A DNA stretch of 8,204 bases from an uncultured Myxococcales bacterium (lineage in GTDB: Bacteria; Myxococcota_A; UBA9042), in the NCBI GenBank assembly GCA_937915965.1, contig CALGHC010000212.1:1-8204 (forward strand), written 5' to 3'. Below the pieces are notes generated by a model. It was not told the origin of the DNA. It saw only the letters and a program-made list of their open reading frames with translations, and did no database searches. Below, piece by piece: positions 1 through 6,646 of this stretch (position 1 is its first letter; each line of letters opens with the position of its first letter). Position numbers and translations under genes: made by a program.

Positions 1-1
1 T

Positions 2-85
2 GGCAACGGCTCGGCAGCGGGCTTCGCGTTCGCGCTCTTCGCCGTTCTTATCGCCCTGGGCATCCGCCGGCGGCGCCTGGTCTAG
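2..85 (+). CDS. 3' end of a gene with a MYXO-CTERM-like C-terminal sorting tail (partial)
   Basis: Only the last 27 codons and a TAG stop are inside the window. They read a short Gly/Ser/Asn linker (GNGSAAG), a hydrophobic run of about 16 residues (FAFALFAVLIALGI) and a basic end RRRRLV. This linker, membrane segment and Arg cluster layout is what C-terminal surface-sorting tails such as MYXO-CTERM look like, and those are typical of exported myxobacterial proteins. The invariant Cys of MYXO-CTERM is not in the visible part and may lie just upstream, so the exact family is not proven. It could equally be the last membrane helix of an ordinary membrane protein. The frame is supported by its ending just before a strong hairpin terminator. 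Confidence 0.6.
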   Translation, partial: GNGSAAGFAFALFAVLIALGIRRRRLV

Positions 86-117
86 CCAGACGCCGGCGTT
101 GCCGAACGCCAGAAACG

Positions 118-161
118 CGCGCGCCCGCTCCGACTCAGTCGGGGCGGGCGCGCGGCGTTTT
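118..161 (+). terminator. Strong hairpin terminator, probably bidirectional
   Basis: A 17-bp stem pairs 118-134 with 138-154 with a single G·T-type mismatch and a three-base loop (TCA). A TTTT run follows at 158-161. It starts 33 bases after the stop of the left-edge gene, the right place to end that transcript. On the other strand the stem is followed by a TTT run (complement of AAA at 112-114), so it could also stop minus-strand transcription arriving from the poly-Asp gene. Confidence 0.8.
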
Positions 162-191
162 GGCTACAGCGGCAGCGATGAGCTGTGCAGT

Positions 192-334
192 GCGGTGAAG
201 AGCAGCGGCGCCGGCGCCTCTACGACCGGCGACGGCGTCGGCCGAGCGCAGCGGCAAAGAGCAGCGGAGCCTCTACGACCGGCGACGGCGTCGGCCGAGC
301 GCGGTGGCAAAGAGCAGAAGCGGCACCGGAGCCT

Positions 335-359
<25 letters not shown>
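192..359. repeat. Three imperfect tandem units repeating the 3' end of the poly-Asp gene
   Basis: Three units run about 192-249, 250-302 and 303-359. Each has a flank containing GARGAGCAG-like sequence and a core that begins GCCTCTACGACCGG. The core is identical over 34 bases in the first two units (216-249 and 269-302) and over 29 bases in the third (331-359). Core-to-core spacing is 53 and 62 bases; the 9-base difference is an insertion in the third unit's flank (after AGAGCAG near 316). The third core, read on the minus strand, is the final RRRRRS codons and TAG stop of the poly-Asp gene, so the other two cores repeat that 3' end beyond the stop. Each core also holds the short palindrome CGACG-G-CGTCG. 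The unit lengths and lack of unique spacers argue against CRISPR. Confidence 0.85.
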
Positions 360-1387
<1,028 letters not shown>

Positions 1388-1393
1388 CTTGTT

Positions 1394-1397
1394 CTCC
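1394..1397 (-). promoter_or_regulatory. Ribosome binding site that sets the poly-Asp gene start
   Basis: Minus strand GGAG, six bases before the ATG at 1387. It lies inside the longer reading frame that would begin at GTG 1408 and so favours the shorter product. Confidence 0.65.
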
Positions 1398-1475
1398 GTT
1401 TGTGCCACTGGACGCGGCGCGCGTGGCGCAGCGGTGGCGTGGTTGAGGGGGCGGCCGATGAGCCACCGTGTCGAT

Positions 1476-1503
1476 GAGGCGGAGCCGGATGGTCTCCCGC
1501 CTC
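1476..1503 (-). other. Hairpin between the M3 peptidase and the poly-Asp gene
   Basis: GAGGCGG (1476-1482) pairs perfectly with CCGCCTC (1497-1503), with two further pairs possible around a bulge. On the minus strand it begins nine bases after the peptidase TAG stop. No T-run follows, so it is not a canonical intrinsic terminator. It could stabilise the 3' end of the message or attenuate read-through. Confidence 0.3.
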
Positions 1504-1512
1504 GGATCTTCG

Positions 1513-3597
1513 CTAGCGCTGCAGCCAGCGCGCGAAGGCGTCAAAACTGTAGGGCCGACCGAGAAAGTCGCGGACCAGGTCGGCCGCATCCTTGCGGCCG
1601 CCCGGTTCGAGGATCGTCTTGCGATAGCGCATCGCGGTGGCGACATCGTGAATGCCAGCCTTCTCGAACGCGCTGTAGAGGTCCTTGGCGATCACCAGAG
1701 ACCACATGTACGTGTAGTAGATCGCCGAGTAGCCGTTGAGATGGCCAAAGCTGGCCTGCATGTGGGTCCCGTCGACAAAGGGGTAGGGGCTGTAGCGCTT
1801 CATCTGATCCTTGATGAAGTCATCCTGGTCACCGATCGATGCCGGCGCGCGGTTGTGCAGCCCCAGCGAGACGGCCGCGTAGAACATCTGGTGGCGCACC
1901 CACAGGCCCTTGCCGAGCTCGTCAGATTTGCGCAGCTTCTCGACAAGCGAGGCGGGGATGACCACGCCCTTGTCGTCGATGGCGAAGGCGCGCAGCGTCT
2001 CGTAGTCCTTTGCCCACTCCTCGAAGATCTGCGAAGGCGCCTCGACGAAGTCCCACTCGGTCGCGACCCCGGAGAAACGCATCCACTCCTGACCGCCGCC
2101 CAATACGTGGTGCAGGAGGTGGCCGAACTCGTGGAAGAAGGTCTCGACCTGCTTGAACTCCATGAGGCCATTGCCGTCACGCGGGTTGGGGAAGTTACAG
2201 ACCAGAACTCCCGCGGGCAGCTGAACGCCGCGCAGGCCATTGGTCAGCGTGAACTGAGCGGCGTGCTTGTACTTGTCATCACGCGGGTGCATGTCGAGGT
2301 AGATGACACCGACCTGCTTGTCGCCCTCGAAGACGTCGTAGACCGAGACGTCGACATGCCAGACAGGCAGGGTCGTGTTCTTGACGTAGCGGATGCCAAA
2401 GAGCTTCGAGGTCAAGGCGAGCAGGCCATCGCGCACGCGGCTGTACTGCAGATAGGGGCGCATCGCCTGGCCGTCGAAGTCGAACTTCGCCTTGCGCACG
2501 CTGTTGAGCAGCCAGGCTTGCTGCCAGTCGCGCACCACCGTCGCCTTGCTGTCGGTCTTGCGTAGCTCGGCGAGCAGCAGGCCGAGCTCCTCCTTCATGC
2601 GCGGCGCCGCGATCGCGGCGACCTTGTCGATGAAGTCGGCGGCGTTCTTGCCGCTCTTGATCATCTTGTTCTCGGTGACGTCGTCGGCCCAGCTCGCGTA
2701 GCCGAGCAGCTGCGCCATCTCATGACGAATCTCCAGGATCTTCTGGAGGTTGTCCCGGTTGGTCGGCCAGCCGCGGTGACGGTAGGTGACGTACAGCTCG
2801 CGGCGAGCCGCGTCGTCGTTGCTGTAGGTCATGAATGGGATGTAGTCGGGGTAGTCGGTCGACACCTCGACCTTGCCGTCCGGGCCCGGCTTGTGCGCAT
2901 CGATCCAGTCTTGCGGCAGGCCGACGAGGGCGCTGGCGGCGACATGAATGGTGCGACGGTCCTGAATGATCGTCTTCGAGAACTCCTGACCTACCTCGAC
3001 CAACATCTTACTGAGCTCTTGGATTCGCTTGCGGGTCGCTTCGTCCTTGTCGACGCCTGCCCGCTTGAAGTCCTCGAGGGTCTTGGTGACCAGGCGCGTA
3101 GCGAGTGGGTCGGCGCCGCTGAGGTCGAGCCCCGCGAAGGCCTCGTACAAGGCGCGATCGAGGGAGAGCTCAGTGGTGAGGGCGGCGACCTGCTGTTCGC
3201 AAGTCTCGGCGGCCTTGCGGACCGACTCGACCGGGTGAACCGAGCGCCACAGGCTCGATTCGGCCTCGGCGTTGCCCGCCGCGGTCTGCAGCGCGTTGAA
3301 CGCATGGAGGGTCGCGGTCCGCTTGTCGGCGACGGCCGTGTCCGCGGCGAGGGCCACGATCCGGTCGCGGGCGCCACGGGCCGAGGCAATGTGAGCCTTG
3401 CAGCGGGCGGCGAGGGCGAGCGCCTCGCTCGATGCCGGCGCGTCGGCGACCTTTGCGGCGGCGGTCATGGCGGGCTCCTTGGCGGCGGCGAGCGGGTCAG
3501 CCGCGAGCTGAGTCGTCGGTGCCCCACAGGCGGTCGCGATGAGGGCGGCGAGCGGGAGGGCGAGGGTTCCCGCGCGTGCGGGCGAGTAGCGGTGCAT
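1513..3597 (-). CDS. M3-family zinc oligopeptidase with lipoprotein signal peptide
   Basis: A 694-residue metallopeptidase close in length to thimet oligopeptidase and Dcp. The zinc site is HEFGH at 489-493 (two His ligands and the catalytic Glu490). The third ligand is expected to be Glu519 in DFVEAPSQ, and the family's substrate-side motif is present as FGHLNGYSAIYYTYMW (617-632) with its several Tyr residues. The N-terminal half has the usual M3 helices (LVEVGQEFSKTI and others). M3A enzymes cut short peptides inside a closed channel. The start at 3597 is set by GAGG nine bases upstream. It yields MHRYSPARAG, a hydrophobic stretch and a lipobox-like ATAC ending at Cys24, predicting export and lipidation, unlike the mostly cytosolic M3A enzymes. 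The reading frame stays open 96 codons further upstream, but that part is Arg/Pro-rich and has no supporting signal. The gene is divergent from recX. Confidence 0.95.
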   Translation of the reverse strand: MHRYSPARAGTLALPLAALIATACGAPTTQLAADPLAAAKEPAMTAAAKVADAPASSEALALAARCKAHIASARGARDRIVALAADTAVADKRTATLHAFNALQTAAGNAEAESSLWRSVHPVESVRKAAETCEQQVAALTTELSLDRALYEAFAGLDLSGADPLATRLVTKTLEDFKRAGVDKDEATRKRIQELSKMLVEVGQEFSKTIIQDRRTIHVAASALVGLPQDWIDAHKPGPDGKVEVSTDYPDYIPFMTYSNDDAARRELYVTYRHRGWPTNRDNLQKILEIRHEMAQLLGYASWADDVTENKMIKSGKNAADFIDKVAAIAAPRMKEELGLLLAELRKTDSKATVVRDWQQAWLLNSVRKAKFDFDGQAMRPYLQYSRVRDGLLALTSKLFGIRYVKNTTLPVWHVDVSVYDVFEGDKQVGVIYLDMHPRDDKYKHAAQFTLTNGLRGVQLPAGVLVCNFPNPRDGNGLMEFKQVETFFHEFGHLLHHVLGGGQEWMRFSGVATEWDFVEAPSQIFEEWAKDYETLRAFAIDDKGVVIPASLVEKLRKSDELGKGLWVRHQMFYAAVSLGLHNRAPASIGDQDDFIKDQMKRYSPYPFVDGTHMQASFGHLNGYSAIYYTYMWSLVIAKDLYSAFEKAGIHDVATAMRYRKTILEPGGRKDAADLVRDFLGRPYSFDAFARWLQR

Positions 3598-3606
3598 CGT
3601 TGGTGT

Positions 3607-3610
3607 CCTC
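3607..3610 (-). promoter_or_regulatory. Ribosome binding site of the M3 peptidase
   Basis: Minus strand GAGG, nine bases before the ATG at 3597. It decides against the 96-codon N-terminal extension that the open frame would allow. Confidence 0.65.
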
Positions 3611-4011
3611 AAGTCTGCGTTCACGCCAACGAACGCGACGGAGCGTGGGGAGCCGCATCGCCGGTACGACACGCAGTCGACGGACGGGCCCCGGCGGCCG
3701 GGCCGCGCGGCGGTCGCCAGCGGGTCTGGGCCGTGCTGTCCTGGCTTCCCCGGCGAATCGGCCTGCCCCCTCCCGGGCAGTTGTGGGAGAGGGGAAGACT
3801 GCGGGTGTATCGAACCGTGCGCTGCTGCGTCGAGACGCGACAGCGCGAACCGGCGCAGCGTAGGGCGATCGGGCGCGGAGGGCAAGGGGCGAACGCGGCA
3901 CCAAAGCGCCGACCAAGCGGCCTACGGCGGGAGATCTCCAAGGAAAACCACATCGCGAAGGCCGTCGCCCAAACCGCGGATTCGCGAACCAATCAGCGGG
4001 TCGAGGCGGCC

Positions 4012-4040
4012 TTGCCCAGGGGCCTGGACGCGACTACGTT
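4012..4040 (+). promoter_or_regulatory. Weak candidate promoter for recX
   Basis: TTGCCC (4012-4017) and TACGTT (4035-4040) are separated by 17 bases. They match the sigma-70 -35 and -10 boxes at four and three of six positions, including the most conserved ones. The -10 box lies 31 bases before the recX ATG. No LexA-type box was recognised nearby. Confidence 0.25.
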
Positions 4041-4071
4041 GCAGTCCCCACCGACCCGAGCCAGGTTGCCG

Positions 4072-4641
4072 ATGGCCGAGAAGACCCGAAGACACCGCCC
4101 ACGGCCCACGTTGAGCGAGGCCGACCTCGAGGAAGCGGCGCGCCACTACCTTGACCGGTTCTGGGTGCCCGCCGATCAGCTCCGCCGCGTCCTGCAGCGG
4201 CGCGTCGACAAGGCCCTGCGCGAACAGCCAATCGATCCCGATGTGGCCCGAGCCTGGCGAGAGGCGGTGGTGGAACGGTTCGTCGAAGGTGGCGTCGTCG
4301 ACGACGGCCGCTGGGCGATCGAGCGAGCCCGCGTGTTGCTCGAGCGTGGCCGCTCGCCACGAGCGATCCGGGCGGACCTCCAGGGGCGACGACTGGCGAG
4401 CGAACACATCGACGCCGCGGTCGCCAGCTTGCGCGACGAGGCCACAAATCCCGAGCTCAAGGCCGCGGCCACGCTCGCGCGCCGCAGACGCTTGGGCCCC
4501 TATCGTGTCGAGGAAGAACGTCGCGAGCGCCGCGAGCGCGACCTCGGCGCGATGGCGCGCGCGGGCTTCTCCTTCGACCTGGCGAGGCGGATCATCGACG
4601 CACCGGACGGCGAAACCGTCGAGTCGTGGTTGGACGACTGA
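4072..4641 (+). CDS. recX: RecX-family RecA regulator
   Basis: RecX binds RecA filaments and limits recombinase and coprotease activity. The 189-residue product shows the three helical repeats of the family. The first, about 16-50, has ARHYLDRFWVPADQLRRVL, matching the usual A-x-x-x-L...S-x-x-E-L-x-x-x-L pattern. The second, about 62-117, has VVDDGRWAIERARVLLERGRSP followed by AIRADLQGR, the most diagnostic part. The third, about 130-185, has RRERDLGAMARAGFSFDLARRII. It is slightly longer than E. coli RecX, mainly from a basic N-terminal leader (MAEKTRRHRPRPT). The ATG at 4072 has only a weak CCAGG six bases upstream, and an in-frame TTG at 4066 is an alternative. The frame is open far upstream (from 2722), but that part is antisense to the peptidase. 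No recA lies in the window, so this copy is not in the common recA-recX pair. Confidence 0.88.
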   Translation: MAEKTRRHRPRPTLSEADLEEAARHYLDRFWVPADQLRRVLQRRVDKALREQPIDPDVARAWREAVVERFVEGGVVDDGRWAIERARVLLERGRSPRAIRADLQGRRLASEHIDAAVASLRDEATNPELKAAATLARRRRLGPYRVEEERRERRERDLGAMARAGFSFDLARRIIDAPDGETVESWLDD

Positions 4642-4810
4642 GGGGCGCGGAAGGGTGACCGAGGCCAGGATCCGCCACCCGAATTCTCCCCGGCCTACCG
4701 CGTCACGAAACGGTTGCAGCTGAGGCGCCGGCTTCGTACCGGGCAGGAGGTGCCATTGAATCCCGCGACCGATTGCGCCACCCTGCTGACCTCGACCAAG
4801 AGGCAAGACC

Positions 4811-5491
4811 ATGACAGACCGACAACGTGCGATCCCGGCGCTTTCGCGGCTGCCCACATCGACGAGGCGCGCCGGCGACAGGCTGCGCATGAGCCAGGCG
4901 ATCCTGATCGCGGCGACGCTGGTCGGGTTCACCCTCTTCGCCAGCGTCGGCGCCGCCGACAGCCGCCACGAGCGTCTCGCAAAGGGCGAGACCCTGACGT
5001 TCTCGAGCCCGGTGAAGGGCAGCGACGTGCCGCGGGTCGGCATCGACTTCGTCGTCGACATCGCCCCAGCGACGATGTGGAAGATCATCGATGAGTGCGG
5101 GTCCTACCACCGCACCATGCCACGCATCTACAAGTCGCGAGAGATCGCGCGCAAGGGCAGCGTCGTGACCTGTGAGACCTGGGTCGACATGCCGTTCCCA
5201 ATCTCGAACCTGCACGCGGTGAGCCGCGCCATCCACACCAAGTCGGCGACCCGCTTCTCGCGAGCCTGGGACCTGGTCGAAGGCACCTACGTGCACAACA
5301 AAGGCAGCTGGGAGTTGACACCGTTCGACGAGGCCGGGAAGCGCACCTTGGTCGTGTACCGAATCCACGCCGTCCCGGACTCGGCGGTACCCGACAGCCT
5401 CATCCGCCTCGCCCAGACCCGAACCCTGCCAAGCCTCGCGGTCCGCATGCGCGAGGAGGCGGCGAAGCTGGCCGGGTCATCGCCACGGTAG
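4811..5491 (+). CDS. Exported SRPBCC/START-like protein
   Basis: The 226-residue product has a long basic leader, a hydrophobic stretch (about 30-46) and a probable signal peptidase I site near SVGAAD (46-50). A mature domain of about 150 residues (75-222) follows. Its order is strand-rich start (RVGIDFVVDIAP), helix (ATMWKIIDECGSYHRTMP), several strands ending GTYVHNKGSWELTPF and TLVVYRIHAVPD, then a long C-terminal helix (LPSLAVRMREEAAKL). That is the layout of SRPBCC folds such as polyketide cyclase, COQ10 and START proteins, which hold a hydrophobic ligand in a cavity. Export points to a periplasmic lipid or hydrophobe binder. AGAGG seven bases before ATG 4811 favours this start, although Met27 (4889) would give a more usual short signal peptide. 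The pair TRR before the hydrophobic run is not a full Tat motif. The gene follows recX after 169 bases. Confidence 0.75.
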   Translation: MTDRQRAIPALSRLPTSTRRAGDRLRMSQAILIAATLVGFTLFASVGAADSRHERLAKGETLTFSSPVKGSDVPRVGIDFVVDIAPATMWKIIDECGSYHRTMPRIYKSREIARKGSVVTCETWVDMPFPISNLHAVSRAIHTKSATRFSRAWDLVEGTYVHNKGSWELTPFDEAGKRTLVVYRIHAVPDSAVPDSLIRLAQTRTLPSLAVRMREEAAKLAGSSPR

Positions 5492-5605
5492 CGGCGGCGC
5501 AGCTGTCGGAAGCCCTCGTCGCGAGGCGGTCCTTCTGACACGATCCTCCTGAAGCAATTGTCCTGGCTGCACCCAGCCATAGCCCTGCACGGAGCGAGAC
5601 CCGAA

Positions 5606-5845
5606 ATGAGCACTTCCCGAAACCCGAAGCCAACACAAGGTCCGCGCCGCAGTGAGCCGCGAGCCATGGGCACGGCCGCCGGACGACCCAGCGGCATGGG
5701 CGCCATCGTCTTGTTGGCGGCTATCCCCGTGGCCGCCGTCGGCGCGATCTTTGTCTATCTGCTGCTGCAGGGGCACGAGCCCAGCGGGGCCATCGACACC
5801 ATGATGGACACGGTCAAGGGCTGGATGAGCATGGGCAAGCGCTAG
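5606..5845 (+). CDS. Small single-pass membrane protein, hypothetical
   Basis: A 79-residue protein of no recognised family. Residues 1-30 are basic and Pro/Ser-rich (NPKPTQGPRRSEPR). A hydrophobic helix runs from about 31 to 54 (GAIVLLAAIPVAAVGAIFVYLLL), and a short tail (HEPSGAIDTMMDTVKGWMSMGKR) looks like an amphipathic helix. The Arg/Lys-rich front suggests the N terminus stays in the cytoplasm. The start at 5606 is preferred over the in-frame ATG at 5558 because GGAG lies at 5591-5594, eleven bases away, and the extra upstream residues look untranslated. It follows the SRPBCC-like gene by 114 bases on the same strand and converges with the VOC gene, the two stops being 26 bases apart. 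A partner role for the neighbouring exported protein is possible but not shown. Confidence 0.65.
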   Translation: MSTSRNPKPTQGPRRSEPRAMGTAAGRPSGMGAIVLLAAIPVAAVGAIFVYLLLQGHEPSGAIDTMMDTVKGWMSMGKR

Positions 5846-5871
5846 CTCGCCAGCGCGCCGGGCACCCACGC

Positions 5872-6372
5872 TCAAGCGTCGACTGCGTCCCGCGCAGCGC
5901 GCTCCGCCGCGCCAAACGCTGCGATGACGGCAGCGGGCGCCTGGACCAGCTCGATCAACACTCCCTCGCCGCCGATGGGCGCGTCGGTGCCTCCTTTAGG
6001 ATGCACGAAGCACACGTCAAAGCCCGCAGCGCCTTTGCGGATGCCACCCGGCGTGAAGCGCACACCGCGCTCGCCGAGCCAGTTCACGGCTGCCACGAGG
6101 TCGTCTATCCACAGGCCGACGTGGTTGAGCGGCGGCTGGTGAACAGCCGGCCGGCCAGCCGGGTCGATGGGCTGCATGAGGTCGACCTCGACGCGAGCGA
6201 CGCCGACGCCGCAGACCGCGATGTCCTCGTCGACGTTCTCGCGTTCGGAGCGGAAGGCGCCCTCGACGGTGAGACCGAGGAGATCGACCCAGAGCGTGCG
6301 CAGCCGGGCCTTGTCCAGGCCTCCGACGGCGATCTGCTGCAATCCGAGCACCCGAAATGGTCGCTGGGGCAT
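5872..6372 (-). CDS. VOC-superfamily (glyoxalase fold) protein
   Basis: The 166-residue product has two beta-alpha-beta-beta-beta modules of the vicinal oxygen chelate fold. Module one is about 9-70 (LQQIAVGGLDKARLRTLW, LLGL, VEVDLMQP). Module two is about 82-146 (LNHVGLWIDDLVAAVNWLGERG, VCFVHPKG, GVLIELVQAP). The closest pattern I know is methylmalonyl-CoA epimerase and lactoylglutathione-lyase-like proteins, which bind a divalent metal through one residue per end strand. Here the probable ligands are Asp64, His84 and Glu141, while the first position, usually His, is Gln13. Substrate therefore cannot be assigned. The start at 6372 is fixed by AGGAG seven bases upstream, discarding 57 in-frame upstream codons that are low-complexity. 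There is no signal peptide, so it is predicted cytoplasmic. Confidence 0.85.
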   Translation of the reverse strand: MPQRPFRVLGLQQIAVGGLDKARLRTLWVDLLGLTVEGAFRSERENVDEDIAVCGVGVARVEVDLMQPIDPAGRPAVHQPPLNHVGLWIDDLVAAVNWLGERGVRFTPGGIRKGAAGFDVCFVHPKGGTDAPIGGEGVLIELVQAPAAVIAAFGAAERAARDAVDA

Positions 6373-6379
6373 GGCTACT

Positions 6380-6384
6380 CTCCT
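6380..6384 (-). promoter_or_regulatory. Ribosome binding site of the VOC gene
   Basis: Minus strand AGGAG, seven bases before the ATG at 6372. It is the best Shine-Dalgarno match in the window and fixes the start of the VOC protein. Confidence 0.75.
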
Positions 6385-6417
6385 GTTGAGGCCGTCGAGG
6401 TGTCCAACTGATTGGCC

Positions 6418-6457
6418 GAGGTCTGGTCGGCGGAGGCCTGGTCGGCGGAGGCCCGAG
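6418..6457. repeat. 15-bp tandem repeat upstream of the VOC gene
   Basis: GAGGTCTGGTCGGCG (6418-6432) is followed directly by GAGGCCTGGTCGGCG (6433-6447) and a partial third copy GAGGCCCGAG (6448-6457). One base differs between the two full units. It lies in the shared upstream region of the VOC gene and the right-hand lipoprotein gene, about 45 bases before the VOC start. It could be an operator-like direct repeat or a plain slippage product. Confidence 0.75.
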
Positions 6458-6607
6458 AAGGCGGGCCGCGGCGGCGGCTGGCACACGAACTGGCGCCCGA
6501 GGATAGCCGCTATGGTTCGCCTGCGCACCCGGCGGCCGATCACGCAACAGAAGGTGTGCGGGTGGTGGATCGTCGACGAGAGCCACCTCCCCGATGCGCG
6601 CGTCGTC

Positions 6608-6616
6608 TGCTAGACT
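6608..6616 (+). promoter_or_regulatory. Extended -10 promoter candidate for the lipoprotein gene
   Basis: TGCTAGACT contains the extended -10 TGn followed by TAGACT, four of six to TATAAT. No clear -35 box is visible at the usual distance, which extended -10 promoters can tolerate. It predicts a leader of about 24 bases before the ATG at 6647, enough for the GGGAG ribosome site at 6636-6640. Confidence 0.45.
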
Positions 6617-6646
6617 GCCGGCCGCCACGACCCGCGGGAGCCCGCC

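Larger units (their letters stand above)
3598..4071. other. Divergent intergenic region between the M3 peptidase and recX
   Basis: This 474-bp stretch separates two outward-reading genes and should carry both promoters. All six frames contain long open stretches, but these are Arg/Pro/Gly-rich and lack recognisable domains, as expected for noncoding GC-rich DNA. A C-rich/G-rich inverted pair (CCCCCTCCC at 3766-3774 and GGGAGAGGGG at 3785-3794) could form a bulged hairpin. I could not assign a minus-strand promoter with confidence. Confidence 0.5.

Noticed and set aside
1468..2565. Long plus-strand open frame of 365 codons
   Set aside because: It lies opposite the HEFGH-containing half of the peptidase. 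Its Val/Asp/Leu-rich composition is typical of a complementary-strand shadow in GC-rich DNA.
2722..4071. A 450-residue N-terminal extension of RecX
   Set aside because: Most of the open frame is antisense to the M3 peptidase, whose motifs are unmistakable. The rest is low-complexity GC-rich DNA, and RecX homology begins only after 4072.
3598..4071. A small gene between the peptidase and recX
   Set aside because: Frames are open on both strands only because AT-rich stops are rare. No start has a good ribosome site and none shows domain-like sequence.
3922..5088. Minus-strand open frame of 388 codons across recX
   Set aside because: It overlaps recX and the start of the SRPBCC-like gene on the opposite strand, and has no recognisable domain or ribosome site.
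5514..5526. Terminator after the SRPBCC-like gene (CCTCG-TCG-CGAGG)
   Set aside because: The stem is only five pairs and no T-run follows, so it is not convincing as a terminator.
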